DNA from: Gammaproteobacteria bacterium
GTDB lineage: Bacteria; Pseudomonadota; Gammaproteobacteria; Pseudomonadales; Halieaceae
Assembly: GCA_024742415.1 (NCBI GenBank)
Contig: JANSYN010000013.1
Span: 58,842 to 122,841 of the forward strand
DNA length: 64,000 nt
Reading direction: 5' to 3'
The translations under genes were made by a program, and so were the position numbers. Under the pieces are notes generated by a model. It searched no databases. It saw only the letters and a program-made list of their open reading frames with translations, and was not told where the DNA came from. Position 1 is the stretch's first letter; the number at the start of each line of letters is the position of its first letter. Positions 46,085 to 55,385 of this stretch are shown here, in pieces.

Positions 46085-48427
46085 CTAGTGCGACGCCGGC
46101 TCCGCTGAACCTGTCGCAGCCATCGCAAAGCACTGGTTCGTAAGCTGTCGAATACGTTCGACGTCGGGACCCTGTTCGCTACTGTATGAACCGACCAGGT
46201 CTGGAAGTGCCTCAACGACCTCACTTACCAGGTGCTGCACACCGTCACCGGGCTCCAGTTCTCCGTCCAGTGATCGGTCGAGCATGTCTTGCGCCGCCCA
46301 TCCGAGTTCGCCCAGGATATTGGCGCCAACTGCTCGGCCGTTGCCCTTGAACGTGTGGAAGTGACGACGGATGTCGCGCAGCGTTTCGTTGATGCCGGGC
46401 TGCTGCAGCCACTGCTCGGTCAGTTTGGACAGCTCCGCTACGATCTCTTCAGACTCCTCGATAAACACCTCGCGAAACTCTGGAGGGATGTCGCCATCTT
46501 TTACCGTGCTACGCTCTGCTACCGAGATAGCGTCAACACTGACAACCGGTCGCGTCTTGCGACCGGGCGGCAACGTTGCACGCAGTGCGGCAAGTTCTGT
46601 TGAACGCTGTTTGGCCAGCGCCAGCATGTGTGATGTATCGTCCAGCGGATCAATCAATGACCGCTGCATGTGCATCTCTACCTGGGCGAAGGCCTCCGCA
46701 AAGTATCGGAACGCTTCGTCTTCACGTACGGCACCTGCATCACTGGCAGCAGAGAGCCAGTTCTTGCAGTTATCGATGACTTCCGACTCTTCCCGCATTC
46801 CGGCAAAACCCAGCGCATCGGTGATCTCTTCAAGCAACACCAGAGACTCGTCAATGGCCTTGCGATCCGGCATGGTTTCCTGTTCGTCCAGAAATGCCTT
46901 GGCGAGCGTGTAGAGGTGATCAATATTGGCCTCGCCATTGTCAGCAGCCTTGACCGCCTCGCGCAGCTCCTCGTGGCCCTGGTCAGTCTTGTTAAGAAAG
47001 CGCTGCAGTGCCGTGGTCAGGCGCACGGTGCCTTGTATGTCCGATGGCTTCTTATCAAGCGCGCTTTTCAATGACTTGCGTCGCAGTATCTGGTGCAGGT
47101 AGTTCTCTACCAGGCCCATCTGGTTGAAAGTGGCGGTCACCACACTCTCGCGCAGCTCGAACTCACGTCCCGACACTGAGCTGTTCAGTCCGTGCTTGAG
47201 TTTATGCTCGAGATCAAGCACTACATCGGCAATGTTTCGCACAGCATCGTGAATAATTTTGTCTGAAGGTGCTGTCGTCTTACCTGAATCCCGGATCGCA
47301 GAAAAAGGGCGTCTTGCCGCCGTTACTGAATCTGCATGTGCCAGCTGACCAGCTGCAATCAGGCGGTTTTCTGCCGCTTCCAGACCATCAACGACATTCT
47401 CTACCAGTTCCTCTTGCTCTTCGTCACTCAACTGCGCGGTTCCAAGCAGCTCTACCACCCCGTTGAGCTGACCCAGTGCGCCGTTGATGGCAATAATCAG
47501 TGCATCGCTATGAACCAGGCCATGACGGGCGTCCAACACAGTGCTGTCGGTAACACCAAACGCAGCGCGCACCGCAGAGATATGTACAGGCTTGGAGCGA
47601 CAGGTTGCCACGTAGTACAGCATCTGCTGCAGGTATTCGTCGTAATCGATCGCTGGATCGATCTCACTGCCGTTCTCACGGGCATACTTGATACTGAAAG
47701 CACCCGCTTTGAAGATCTGCGCAATGCATTCATCGGGCACAATCATACCGGCGGCGATGCCCTCGCACAGTCCTATCATTGCAAACCAGAAACGCTCAGG
47801 CTTTGTGCCGTTGAACAGTATCTGCATCTTGCGGGCGATACGCGCCACAGTCTTCATGCTTTCGCCGACCTTGCGGCGACGCAATCCCTGCTTGGCCATT
47901 TCCAGGTACAGCGCCAGCATAACATTGGCCCTGGCTTTGATCTCTTCGTCTGAACTGGGCGATGTACCCTGCGAGATGCCGGCCGTTTCTTCAACATTCA
48001 TATAGAAGAAATAGGCGCGTGGACGCGGCTTCTCGCCCGCCCAGCGACGCAGGTCATTTACGTACTGATCAAGGCCGCGACCGGTATCCAGACGCACATC
48101 CAGCGTATGGTCGAGGTAAGCCGGGATCACCTTGAGCGCCTGCATAAGGCCGCCCATAGCGAGCTTACGCCGTTCCCCTGCAAGTTTGTCCTTGTACAGG
48201 AAGTTGAGACTGCGCTCCATTTCCAAAGTCAGCATCTCTGCCTTGCGCATCCCCAACGCCTTCAGCGTTGAAGTGATCTGGTGCACCGCCCACATGCACC
48301 GCAACAGTGCTTCCTTCTTGCTGGGGTCGTTGCTGTATGCGACCAGTGCTGCCTCAGCGCTGTCGGCCTGACTGTTCATCAAACCGACAACCCACTTCAG
48401 AGACACTATATCTGGCTTCTTGTTCAC
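46085..48427 (-). CDS. ChpA N-terminal / FimL-like HPt protein
   Basis: A 780-residue protein resembling FimL and the N-terminal HPt-rich part of ChpA. The first 160 residues include an HPt-like helical bundle (AVHQITSTLKALGM). The middle is helical without a clear active site. The C-terminal HPt domain reads HFHTFKGNGRAVG with phospho-accepting His691. It has no kinase domain. The start is GTG with GGGAGG 8 nt upstream. It lies between the PilJ-like receptor gene and the kinase gene, and the HPt could accept phosphate from the downstream kinase. Confidence 0.85.
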   Translation of the reverse strand: MNKKPDIVSLKWVVGLMNSQADSAEAALVAYSNDPSKKEALLRCMWAVHQITSTLKALGMRKAEMLTLEMERSLNFLYKDKLAGERRKLAMGGLMQALKVIPAYLDHTLDVRLDTGRGLDQYVNDLRRWAGEKPRPRAYFFYMNVEETAGISQGTSPSSDEEIKARANVMLALYLEMAKQGLRRRKVGESMKTVARIARKMQILFNGTKPERFWFAMIGLCEGIAAGMIVPDECIAQIFKAGAFSIKYARENGSEIDPAIDYDEYLQQMLYYVATCRSKPVHISAVRAAFGVTDSTVLDARHGLVHSDALIIAINGALGQLNGVVELLGTAQLSDEEQEELVENVVDGLEAAENRLIAAGQLAHADSVTAARRPFSAIRDSGKTTAPSDKIIHDAVRNIADVVLDLEHKLKHGLNSSVSGREFELRESVVTATFNQMGLVENYLHQILRRKSLKSALDKKPSDIQGTVRLTTALQRFLNKTDQGHEELREAVKAADNGEANIDHLYTLAKAFLDEQETMPDRKAIDESLVLLEEITDALGFAGMREESEVIDNCKNWLSAASDAGAVREDEAFRYFAEAFAQVEMHMQRSLIDPLDDTSHMLALAKQRSTELAALRATLPPGRKTRPVVSVDAISVAERSTVKDGDIPPEFREVFIEESEEIVAELSKLTEQWLQQPGINETLRDIRRHFHTFKGNGRAVGANILGELGWAAQDMLDRSLDGELEPGDGVQHLVSEVVEALPDLVGSYSSEQGPDVERIRQLTNQCFAMAATGSAEPASH

Positions 48428-48474
48428 TGTATCAACCTCCCGTTATTCCTAATGTCCAGAGTGGCACCAGCGTA

Positions 48475-50574
48475 TTAGGCTGATGCGCGTTCTTCCTGAC
48501 CTTCTTCCATCGCTTGCATTTCTTCTTCGCGATAGAGAACAGTCGCTCCCTGGATTTGCTCGAGGCTCTCAACGTTGGCGAGATTAACGTCACTTTCTGA
48601 CTCGCCCACTTCGTCCTCAATTTTGAACTGGCTAAGGCTCTCGGCCACGGCGCGCATGGAATCCTGCAAGCTGCTGACACCGACCTGTGTTGATTCGGAG
48701 TACTCACTGATGTCCAGGTTTCGCTCACGGATCTCGTCCATCGCGGCGTTCATTTCGCGTGCGGTATCGGCAGAGCGACCCGCGGCATCATCCACCGATG
48801 TAATGATCGATGAGATCGCAGATGAACCGGCGTTGATTTCCTCGAGAGAGCTGTCCAGACGGTCGATATACTCCAAAATGGTAACAACCGTTCCTACCGT
48901 GTTTTCCATACTCGCCAGGTTGTCCGCTGACAGGTTCTGCAGCATGCGCACTTCGGATATGATCTTGCGACCTTCTTCTTCAGCTTCACGCAGCAGGTCA
49001 CCAATAGCCTCAGCAATACCCAGGAACGGACGGCCATGTTCTCCCGCTTTCTCAGCCTCGATACGCGTGTTGATCGCAACAACCGAGATCTTTGTGTTCA
49101 GCGCCTGAATGTATTCTGCAGCCGCAGTCACAGACTGAATCAGTTCACCCTGTCGCTTGGCTGATTTCGATGTTTCCTGAACGGCCTCACGTACGTCTGC
49201 CGATGCTTTCGACATGTCCTTCGTCAGTTCATAACCCTGGGATACTCGCTGGCGGTTACGCTCAGAGGTCGTAGCCGCTTCGGCTGTCGACGCCTTGATC
49301 TTCTCGGACGTGCGTACCATTTCGGTGGTTGCAGCAATCGAGTCAGCAACCGCAACTGTCAACTTGCGACCTTTATTCACCTGGCCTTCGGCAGAGATAC
49401 CAATCTCGGTAATTTCTTTCTTAGATACCTCAAACGGCGTCTTGATGTTGCGGATCAGCTGACGCTGACGCTCAGTCGAAGCATTGATTTCCCTGGCGAT
49501 CTCACGTGTTACCGTGTTGTTCTCCGGAACCTGGATCGTCAGGTCACCTTCGGAGATACGCACCAGCGCACCATTAATTTCAGCAACACCTTTCTCGGTG
49601 TACTCAACACGGCGTCGCTGTGAGCGGTACATAAACACCAGCATACCCACTGCCAGCAGTGCGGGAAGGCCAAACAGCACCATCAATGTGCTACGGTCAC
49701 CGAGTCGAGCGAGCATCATCTTCTCGATAGCGGGTTCAAGCGCAGACACCGCATCATTGAGGGCGTCAACATCACGAATGATCGTCTCGCGCGCCAAAGC
49801 AGCCTCGCGCATCTCAGTCGATGAATTGGCAATCTCTTCAATAGAAGTGGATACAACGGCAAACAGATTGGAGGCAGACTGGATAGATTCGATAACGTCG
49901 AGGTCACGAACCTTTTCTACGCCCATCACGCGGCTGCCATTATTGAGTGCATCAACGATACGAATAAAGTCCGCTGCGTCGGTACGGAACTCGTCAGCAG
50001 CAGCCTGGCTTTCTTCACCGCCGGCCAGGATTTTCTCAATGTTTCGGGCAATACGCTCAGTCAGCCACAGTGTTTTCTGCGCCGCCATGATTGTGCCGGA
50101 AGAAACCTGCTCATCACCAAGAATGTCGACCACCTCGGCAAACTCGCTTTGGATCGGCTTGATGTTCTTCTCCAACTCGTTGGATACAGAGTGCAGGAAT
50201 ACAACGCGGTCACCAGCGCCAGACAGCGTCCGCGCAGATTCAATAACCGGCTCCCAGCGTGTCTTCACACGCTTGATTTCAGAGTTGAGTCCGATTGATT
50301 GCATCTGCTGGAGCTCCATGGTGAAGCTGCCAACATTGTTCTCAAGTGCCTCAAAAGCCGATTTCTCACCTTGTACCGTTGCGCGGGAGTTGGCAGCGAT
50401 CTGCTGCGTCAGCAGTCGCATTTGCTGGGCCGCGAGACGGTGATCGCCCTCCTGCCCGGCCTCTTGCTGAATCATGAAAAAGGTGTATGTAACACCGCCC
50501 AGGCACCCAAGTATTCCCAACGTCATTACAATGACCCAGAAGCTTGATGTGCGATTCTTCATTTTATTGCTCAT
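48475..50574 (-). CDS. PilJ-like chemoreceptor (MCP)
   Basis: A 699-residue membrane chemoreceptor. The N-terminal transmembrane helix is at about 10-32 and a PilJ-type helical periplasmic region spans 35-285. A second membrane helix follows near 290-312, then a HAMP-like linker and a long cytoplasmic coiled coil. The hairpin tip is unusual: instead of the canonical NLLALNAAIEAARAGE it reads VVAINTRIEAEKAGEHGRPF. The ATG at 50574 overlaps the PilI stop by 11 nt and has GAGGG upstream; a longer start at 50637 is unlikely. It probably senses pilin or surface contact as proposed for PilJ in Pseudomonas. Confidence 0.9.
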   Translation of the reverse strand: MSNKMKNRTSSFWVIVMTLGILGCLGGVTYTFFMIQQEAGQEGDHRLAAQQMRLLTQQIAANSRATVQGEKSAFEALENNVGSFTMELQQMQSIGLNSEIKRVKTRWEPVIESARTLSGAGDRVVFLHSVSNELEKNIKPIQSEFAEVVDILGDEQVSSGTIMAAQKTLWLTERIARNIEKILAGGEESQAAADEFRTDAADFIRIVDALNNGSRVMGVEKVRDLDVIESIQSASNLFAVVSTSIEEIANSSTEMREAALARETIIRDVDALNDAVSALEPAIEKMMLARLGDRSTLMVLFGLPALLAVGMLVFMYRSQRRRVEYTEKGVAEINGALVRISEGDLTIQVPENNTVTREIAREINASTERQRQLIRNIKTPFEVSKKEITEIGISAEGQVNKGRKLTVAVADSIAATTEMVRTSEKIKASTAEAATTSERNRQRVSQGYELTKDMSKASADVREAVQETSKSAKRQGELIQSVTAAAEYIQALNTKISVVAINTRIEAEKAGEHGRPFLGIAEAIGDLLREAEEEGRKIISEVRMLQNLSADNLASMENTVGTVVTILEYIDRLDSSLEEINAGSSAISSIITSVDDAAGRSADTAREMNAAMDEIRERNLDISEYSESTQVGVSSLQDSMRAVAESLSQFKIEDEVGESESDVNLANVESLEQIQGATVLYREEEMQAMEEGQEERASA

Positions 50575-51133
50575 CGTTCTTACCCTCATTCGAAGAATTG
50601 GTAGTGGCCGACGCATCAGAGATTTCTTCGTCTGCAACCACCTTTTTAATATCGAGAATTGCCAGAAATTCGCCTCGGTAGTTGAAACCGCCGAGTGTGT
50701 ATTTTTCGAAATCGGGATCGACCGGATGGTCCGCTATTCGATCCTCAATTGGTAAGCGAAGGTCTCGTTGTACGTCGCTGAGAGTGAGACCGAAGTACAC
50801 CCCTGGACGACGGATGACCATGCAGTATTCACGCACACGACCAACATAGGGTTGGCCACGGAACAGCACATCTCCGCTGAATATGGGCAGCAAACCGCCC
50901 TTGAACGCTGCAACGCCCATGACCCAGGGTTTCGTTCCGGGAATAGGTGTTACGTTCGGTGTTTCGATAATCTCTTCAATTTCACCTTCGCCGATCAAGA
51001 CAGGAACCCCGGCTATTCCGAGGGATGTTCCGACCCAGCTAAGGCTGTTTTCCTCGAGCTTGGGCGCCAATACGCCCTCTTCAGCGTGGATGCGCTGAAT
51101 CAGCTCAAGCGATTGAAGTGCTGATGCGTTCAT
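50564..51133 (-). CDS. PilI-like CheW adaptor
   Basis: A 189-residue CheW-type protein that should connect the PilJ receptor to the ChpA kinase. The domain includes SWVGTSLGIAGVPVLIG, the central VMGVAAFKGGLLPIF strand pair and GVYFGLTLSDV. It begins 2 nt after the response regulator and its end overlaps the PilJ start by 11 nt, so translational coupling is likely. The C-terminal 15 residues are acidic and Ser/Asn-rich. Confidence 0.88.
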   Translation of the reverse strand: MNASALQSLELIQRIHAEEGVLAPKLEENSLSWVGTSLGIAGVPVLIGEGEIEEIIETPNVTPIPGTKPWVMGVAAFKGGLLPIFSGDVLFRGQPYVGRVREYCMVIRRPGVYFGLTLSDVQRDLRLPIEDRIADHPVDPDFEKYTLGGFNYRGEFLAILDIKKVVADEEISDASATTNSSNEGKNDEQ

Positions 51134-51135
51134 GG

Positions 51136-51546
51136 CTATGCGGCTGCCTTGCGTTGCGTATGCTTGTAGATAAGCTCGCGCAGTACGCTTTCGGGCGGAA
51201 TCTTGGTCACGTGAGCCGTAGCCCCACGCGCCTGGCCTTTCGCAATATCAAAGATACCGTCCGAAGAAGACAGCATGATCACGGGGGTTTCCCGCGTGTC
51301 TTCCGCATTACGAATCAGTGAACAGGTTTGGTAGCCATCAAGCTCCGGCATGGTGATATCCAGGAAGATGATGTCAGGCTTGAAGCGGCGCAGCATGCCC
51401 AGGGCCTTGTAGCCGTCCTCGGCACATTCCACCTCGCACCCCATGCCGCGTAGCGTATGGGACATCATCATTCGAATGGTTTTGGCGTCATCGACAACAG
51501 CGATTTTTACACCGCTGATATCCATTTCATCGCTTCCGTTACTCAT
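51136..51546 (-). CDS. PilG-like response regulator
   Basis: A 136-residue stand-alone receiver. The acid pocket is VVDDAKT, the phospho-acceptor Asp lies in IIFLDITMPELDGYQTC, and SS replaces the usual Thr in VIMLSSSDGIFD, all close to PilG. The Lys lies in TKIPPES, where most receivers have TKPF. I start at 51546 with GAGG 7 nt upstream; an upstream ATG at 51573 is less likely. It is the first gene of the Chp operon, so its 5' side should carry the promoter. No separate PilH-type regulator is present; the kinase's own receiver domain may do that job. Confidence 0.9.
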   Translation of the reverse strand: MSNGSDEMDISGVKIAVVDDAKTIRMMMSHTLRGMGCEVECAEDGYKALGMLRRFKPDIIFLDITMPELDGYQTCSLIRNAEDTRETPVIMLSSSDGIFDIAKGQARGATAHVTKIPPESVLRELIYKHTQRKAAA

Positions 51547-51894
51547 CTTCGCCCTCGTCTTGTTGTTGTTCACGTATGGTTAACGCAATTGGTTCTGAAG
51601 CAATTTCATTTGCCGTTACAGTATTTGTACGAGGCGTTTTTCCGGCAAGCTAAAACTCTAGTTTTCTCCAGAAAGTCGATTTTTTGCGCACCGCGAAGGC
51701 CGCGCAGGGGCATAGACGCAGCCCTGCAACCCGCATGTTTGCTGGGTTCAGTGACTATTCAGGGGGCATTCAAACGGTTTGGCTCGCGCGTGAGAAAAAA
51801 GCTTGACTTGCCAGATTACGCTGCTGTGCGGCGTGAGAACCTGGCGCCGCAGACACTGCTGCGCGGCATCAGCTGAAAAAATGTGACGCGGTTC
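51547..51894. other. Promoter region of the Chp operon
   Basis: About 350 nt without a gene between the unknown protein gene and pilG-like gene, both on the minus strand. It probably contains the Chp promoter; I see no consensus hexamer pair. A weak stem followed by a run of six T's on the minus strand near 51870-51895 may end the upstream transcript. Confidence 0.45.
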
Positions 51895-52515
51895 TCACTC
51901 TTTGGGGAACATATAGTTTCGGAAGGGTTCGAGATGCCCTGACTGGAAATCTCGCAGTTCGTAAATGTTGAACTTGTGCATCAACGTCAGGCAGCGTTGA
52001 AACACCTGGTCTGCATCATACGCCGAGGGCGCGATACCGAACTCGTCAGTGATCTGTGCGAAAATGGTAGAGGCGATTTCCCTGCGCGTGCGGTCCTCAC
52101 GATACATGGCGCTGCTGATCGGTGACGAGACTATGGGTGATCCGTAGATCAGAAAGGCTTCCCAGCGCATAACATCCTGCCCTTCGCCCAGCTGCGCCAC
52201 CAAAAAACGCACCATATTTTGGAGGTCCAGCCGTGGTGGCAGTACATCCTTGGTCAGCCACTTGCGTACATCGGATTCTTTCCAGCTGCGATTAATCGCC
52301 AGGATACTGATGACTCGACCCTCCGCCTGGGGCGGAGCAGCAGCGGCAAGGTCCCAAAGCATATTCAGCCGTGCAGAAAATCCCAAACAAAGTGGCAGGT
52401 CTTCCTGCTTCAACCGTTCAAACTCCGCAGCATACTCTTCCACGGTTTTGGAACGATGTACGCCGGCATCCGTCATCGATGCGCGCGAGGTTTCCAGGGT
52501 GTCTTTGTTTGCCAT
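51895..52515 (-). CDS. Unknown protein upstream of the Chp operon (206 aa)
   Basis: I do not recognise this family. It is mostly alpha-helical and soluble, with a basic/aromatic segment WKESDVRKWL and a C-terminal part rich in aromatic residues (YELRDFQSGHLEPFRNYMF). There is no signal peptide or membrane helix. It starts 25 nt after the regulator gene and reads the same way, so they likely form one transcript. Given the Chp genes that follow, it may belong to the same signalling pathway, but there is no motif evidence. Confidence 0.7.
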   Translation of the reverse strand: MANKDTLETSRASMTDAGVHRSKTVEEYAAEFERLKQEDLPLCLGFSARLNMLWDLAAAAPPQAEGRVISILAINRSWKESDVRKWLTKDVLPPRLDLQNMVRFLVAQLGEGQDVMRWEAFLIYGSPIVSSPISSAMYREDRTRREIASTIFAQITDEFGIAPSAYDADQVFQRCLTLMHKFNIYELRDFQSGHLEPFRNYMFPKE

Positions 52516-52540
52516 GTTAGTCTCTTGGGTTCACTCAACA

Positions 52541-54733
52541 TTAGACCTGCTGCTCATCAGCACCTGACTTGAGCTTCAGTCGCTTCAGGTAGGTGGGCGT
52601 AGAAACTCCCAGAATTACCGCACGCTTTGCTGTACTCAATCCGGATGCCTGGTTTTCCAGGTGAACCAGCAGTTTATTTTGTAGCATCTCCATGGGAGAT
52701 TCATCCATTGGGGACGCCTCGCGCACCCACTCACGCAGCAAACGCCGAGGGGTCTGCCACAGCGCGCTGTTGGCCCGGTCTGCTTCGCGTGATTCCACTT
52801 TGGGTAGCCAGCGGCTGACGTTGCGCGGTTTCGTGTGCAGAAACTTACCGGTCCGAGGTACGTCACCGCGATAGCGATCCAGCGTCGCCTGTACCAGGTC
52901 GTCGTCCAGCCATGTCCCCAGGGGTTTTAGCGCATCAAGTTGCAGTACCGCCCGCACCGCCTGGCCCAGGGCAACATCCAGCGATTCCAGCGTGGAGGGG
53001 TTGAGACTATCAGCGATAGCGCCTGGTGCCGCGCTCCCCGCCAGAAAGGGTTGCGACTGCGGAACATAGTGACTGCCTTCTGGATCGATACCGTCAAAAA
53101 GACCAAGATCTACCGGGGTAAGCCAGTTCTTTTTTGTCTTGGACAGCGCCGCACGAATGCACTGGCGCATCTCGCTAATATTGCCGGGCCAGTCATACAC
53201 CAACATGGCCTGCTCAGCATCTGCGGTAAAGCCACGCATAGGGCGATCCATGGCAGCGCTTTCCTGAAACAGTATCTTGTGAGCCCAACGCAGCACTGCC
53301 TGCTTCCGATCCCTGATTGGAGGCACGTGAATTGGAAAGCCCGCAAACACGCTGGCCAAGGCTTCGGTGAGTTCTGAGCGCAGCATCAGCACGTGCAGCT
53401 CATGCGGAAACAAGGCAACAAAGCGCATATTGGCTAGTGCGCGCGGCGGTTTTGCGTCGGCCAGTGTGCGCGAACTGATCTGCCTGGCGAGTTTGATCTG
53501 GGCATCAGCATGCAACAGGTGTGGCGATTTGAAGACCAGTGTTTTGCCCTCACCGCGCGCCAGCTCGCGACTGATACGGGCCTCCGCCTGCTTGCGGCCT
53601 TTCAGCTCGCGACAATCAATCGGCACCATATCCGTCGCGGCGCTGGCATCATGCAGCACACGCGCCACATACATTTTCCCCGTACCCGCTGGCCCCACAA
53701 TTGAAACCGGCATATCAAGACGCCCCAGAAACATAGCCTGGTCGACAGCACCTTCCATGTTGTCTACCACGTATCCGGCAACATCGGTATCAATCGGTTG
53801 CACAGCCACCGGTACCGATACGCCGCCACCAACAGATTGCTCGACCGGAGCTGGCGCTTGCGAATGGGCACTGCGATACGTTGTATTGCGCAACACGGCA
53901 TCTGTCACCAGGTAAAGGAAATCCTGCGCATCTTCGGCGCGCACCTGCTGTGATTCCCAACTGACCCTGGACTGCAGCATCGCGCGTTCCGCGGCAAGAA
54001 AAGTGGCCTGCGCACTGCGCTCTGAGTTCAACCGGGCCAGGCCAATCCGCAATCGGGCGTGAAAGTTGCCAGACGCCTCCTGCTTAACGCTCAGGTGGAG
54101 ATGCGACAGCAACGCGCGGCAGATATCCCGGGCGCCACTAATATCGATGTCGCGCAGCAGAATAACAACGGCCGTGCCAATAACAGCGGAGACCGCATCA
54201 TTGGCGCGCACAACTTCATTCAGGCTTTTGCGCAGGGCGTGCATAAGTTGGGCGCTACCATTTTCCGGTGCTTGGCTCACCAGGCGAATACGATCAACAC
54301 CCAATACAGCAAGCGTGTCGCCCACTGCCGGCGCTGGGTCGAAGGCCGCGATTGCATCACTCGATACAGGCCACAATAGCAACGCAGCGTGCCCTTTGGT
54401 ATCAGTCGGGGGTATCACAACCGCAGCGCATAGACGCTCGTTTGATGGGTCAGCGCCGAAGGTGAACGGCGGGATGGTAACCGGCGCCTGCGATGTCAGG
54501 GCGTGCTCCAGCGCCACCTGTGTTTGACGATCCACCGGCAGGGCCCGTTGTAGCTTCAAACCCTCACAGCTGCCTTGTTCGAGGCCAAGAAGTTCCATGG
54601 CCGCTTTGCTGGCGCTGACAAGAACGCCTTTGCGCCGATCAATCACCACTAATGCCTGTTCAGACACTTCAGGCACAAGCACCCCCGGGCGCCAACATCG
54701 CAAAAACGACGTCAGCGTTGTACAGGCACCCAT
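52541..54733 (-). CDS. Degenerate PAS-GGDEF-AAA+ regulator with Fis-type HTH
   Basis: A 730-residue cytoplasmic regulator. Residues 20-60 look PAS-like. Residues about 160-270 resemble a GGDEF domain, but the GG(D/E)EF site reads IGTAV. Residues about 325-550 resemble a sigma-54 activator AAA+ domain. Walker A is GPAGTGKM (Lys353). Walker B has Lys402-Ser403 where Asp-Glu is required, and no GAFTGA loop is present. Two Fis-like HTH segments lie near 615-650 and 690-722. It therefore looks like a catalytically dead, DNA-binding relative of NtrC-type proteins. The start ATG lies 12 nt after the upstream stop. The family identity of each domain is clear; the function is not. Confidence 0.75.
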   Translation of the reverse strand: MGACTTLTSFLRCWRPGVLVPEVSEQALVVIDRRKGVLVSASKAAMELLGLEQGSCEGLKLQRALPVDRQTQVALEHALTSQAPVTIPPFTFGADPSNERLCAAVVIPPTDTKGHAALLLWPVSSDAIAAFDPAPAVGDTLAVLGVDRIRLVSQAPENGSAQLMHALRKSLNEVVRANDAVSAVIGTAVVILLRDIDISGARDICRALLSHLHLSVKQEASGNFHARLRIGLARLNSERSAQATFLAAERAMLQSRVSWESQQVRAEDAQDFLYLVTDAVLRNTTYRSAHSQAPAPVEQSVGGGVSVPVAVQPIDTDVAGYVVDNMEGAVDQAMFLGRLDMPVSIVGPAGTGKMYVARVLHDASAATDMVPIDCRELKGRKQAEARISRELARGEGKTLVFKSPHLLHADAQIKLARQISSRTLADAKPPRALANMRFVALFPHELHVLMLRSELTEALASVFAGFPIHVPPIRDRKQAVLRWAHKILFQESAAMDRPMRGFTADAEQAMLVYDWPGNISEMRQCIRAALSKTKKNWLTPVDLGLFDGIDPEGSHYVPQSQPFLAGSAAPGAIADSLNPSTLESLDVALGQAVRAVLQLDALKPLGTWLDDDLVQATLDRYRGDVPRTGKFLHTKPRNVSRWLPKVESREADRANSALWQTPRRLLREWVREASPMDESPMEMLQNKLLVHLENQASGLSTAKRAVILGVSTPTYLKRLKLKSGADEQQV

Positions 54734-54745
54734 CAGACGCCGTCA

Positions 54746-55171
54746 TCACCGCAGCTCGTCCACCGCGGTGGTCTGCGTCCACAATACCGTAAACTCACGT
54801 CGGGCTATCAACCAACAGCCACTTTCCCTGCGCAGGGCGTCGCGGTAGTTCACTGCCATGTCGACTTTGAGCGGCGGGGTATCATCTGCAACAAGATGGG
54901 AAGCCAGGCAATACGTCGTGCCCGAAGCATTATCACCCTGCACATCATAAAGAACGTTCTGCACCCGGTGCTGGGTCACTTGAAAGCTCTCAAGATTGCG
55001 CATGAGCTCCTGTATCGCCGCTAGTGGTGTCACGTCCTGGCCGTGGTAGACAAAAACAGCGTCCTGACAAAATACCCGGGCAAAGCCCGCATAGTCCTTG
55101 TCATCTGCGCAGCGGGCATAGGTATACATCAACCGCTCAATGGCTATGTGATCTTCAACTGTTATCGACAA
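54746..55171 (-). CDS. SnoaL-like / NTF2-fold protein
   Basis: A 141-residue protein of the SnoaL-like (NTF2-fold) family, often of unknown or non-enzymatic function: the N-terminal helix IERLMYTYARCADDKDYAGFARVF is followed by beta-strands ending in WLIARREFTVLW. The apparent start is a TTG preceded by AAGGA; no ATG is available before the conserved helix. It lies directly upstream of the degenerate regulator (12-nt gap) and probably shares its transcript. Confidence 0.8.
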   Translation of the reverse strand: MSITVEDHIAIERLMYTYARCADDKDYAGFARVFCQDAVFVYHGQDVTPLAAIQELMRNLESFQVTQHRVQNVLYDVQGDNASGTTYCLASHLVADDTPPLKVDMAVNYRDALRRESGCWLIARREFTVLWTQTTAVDELR

Positions 55172-55385
55172 TGCATCCTTACCTCAAAATTTTAATCAGA
55201 TCGGCGCGGCAACCATGTGCAATCCACATTGCAACAACGCAATACCAATGCGTACACATCTTTCGCCACCACGCTCACGCCGTGCCGATGATCCATGCGC
55301 GGTTTGCGGGCCTTGTGTGTGTCCGCAAAAACTTCCCCAGTCTATAACCGCAGATTCTACGCAAAGCTATCCCCCATGAGCGGCT

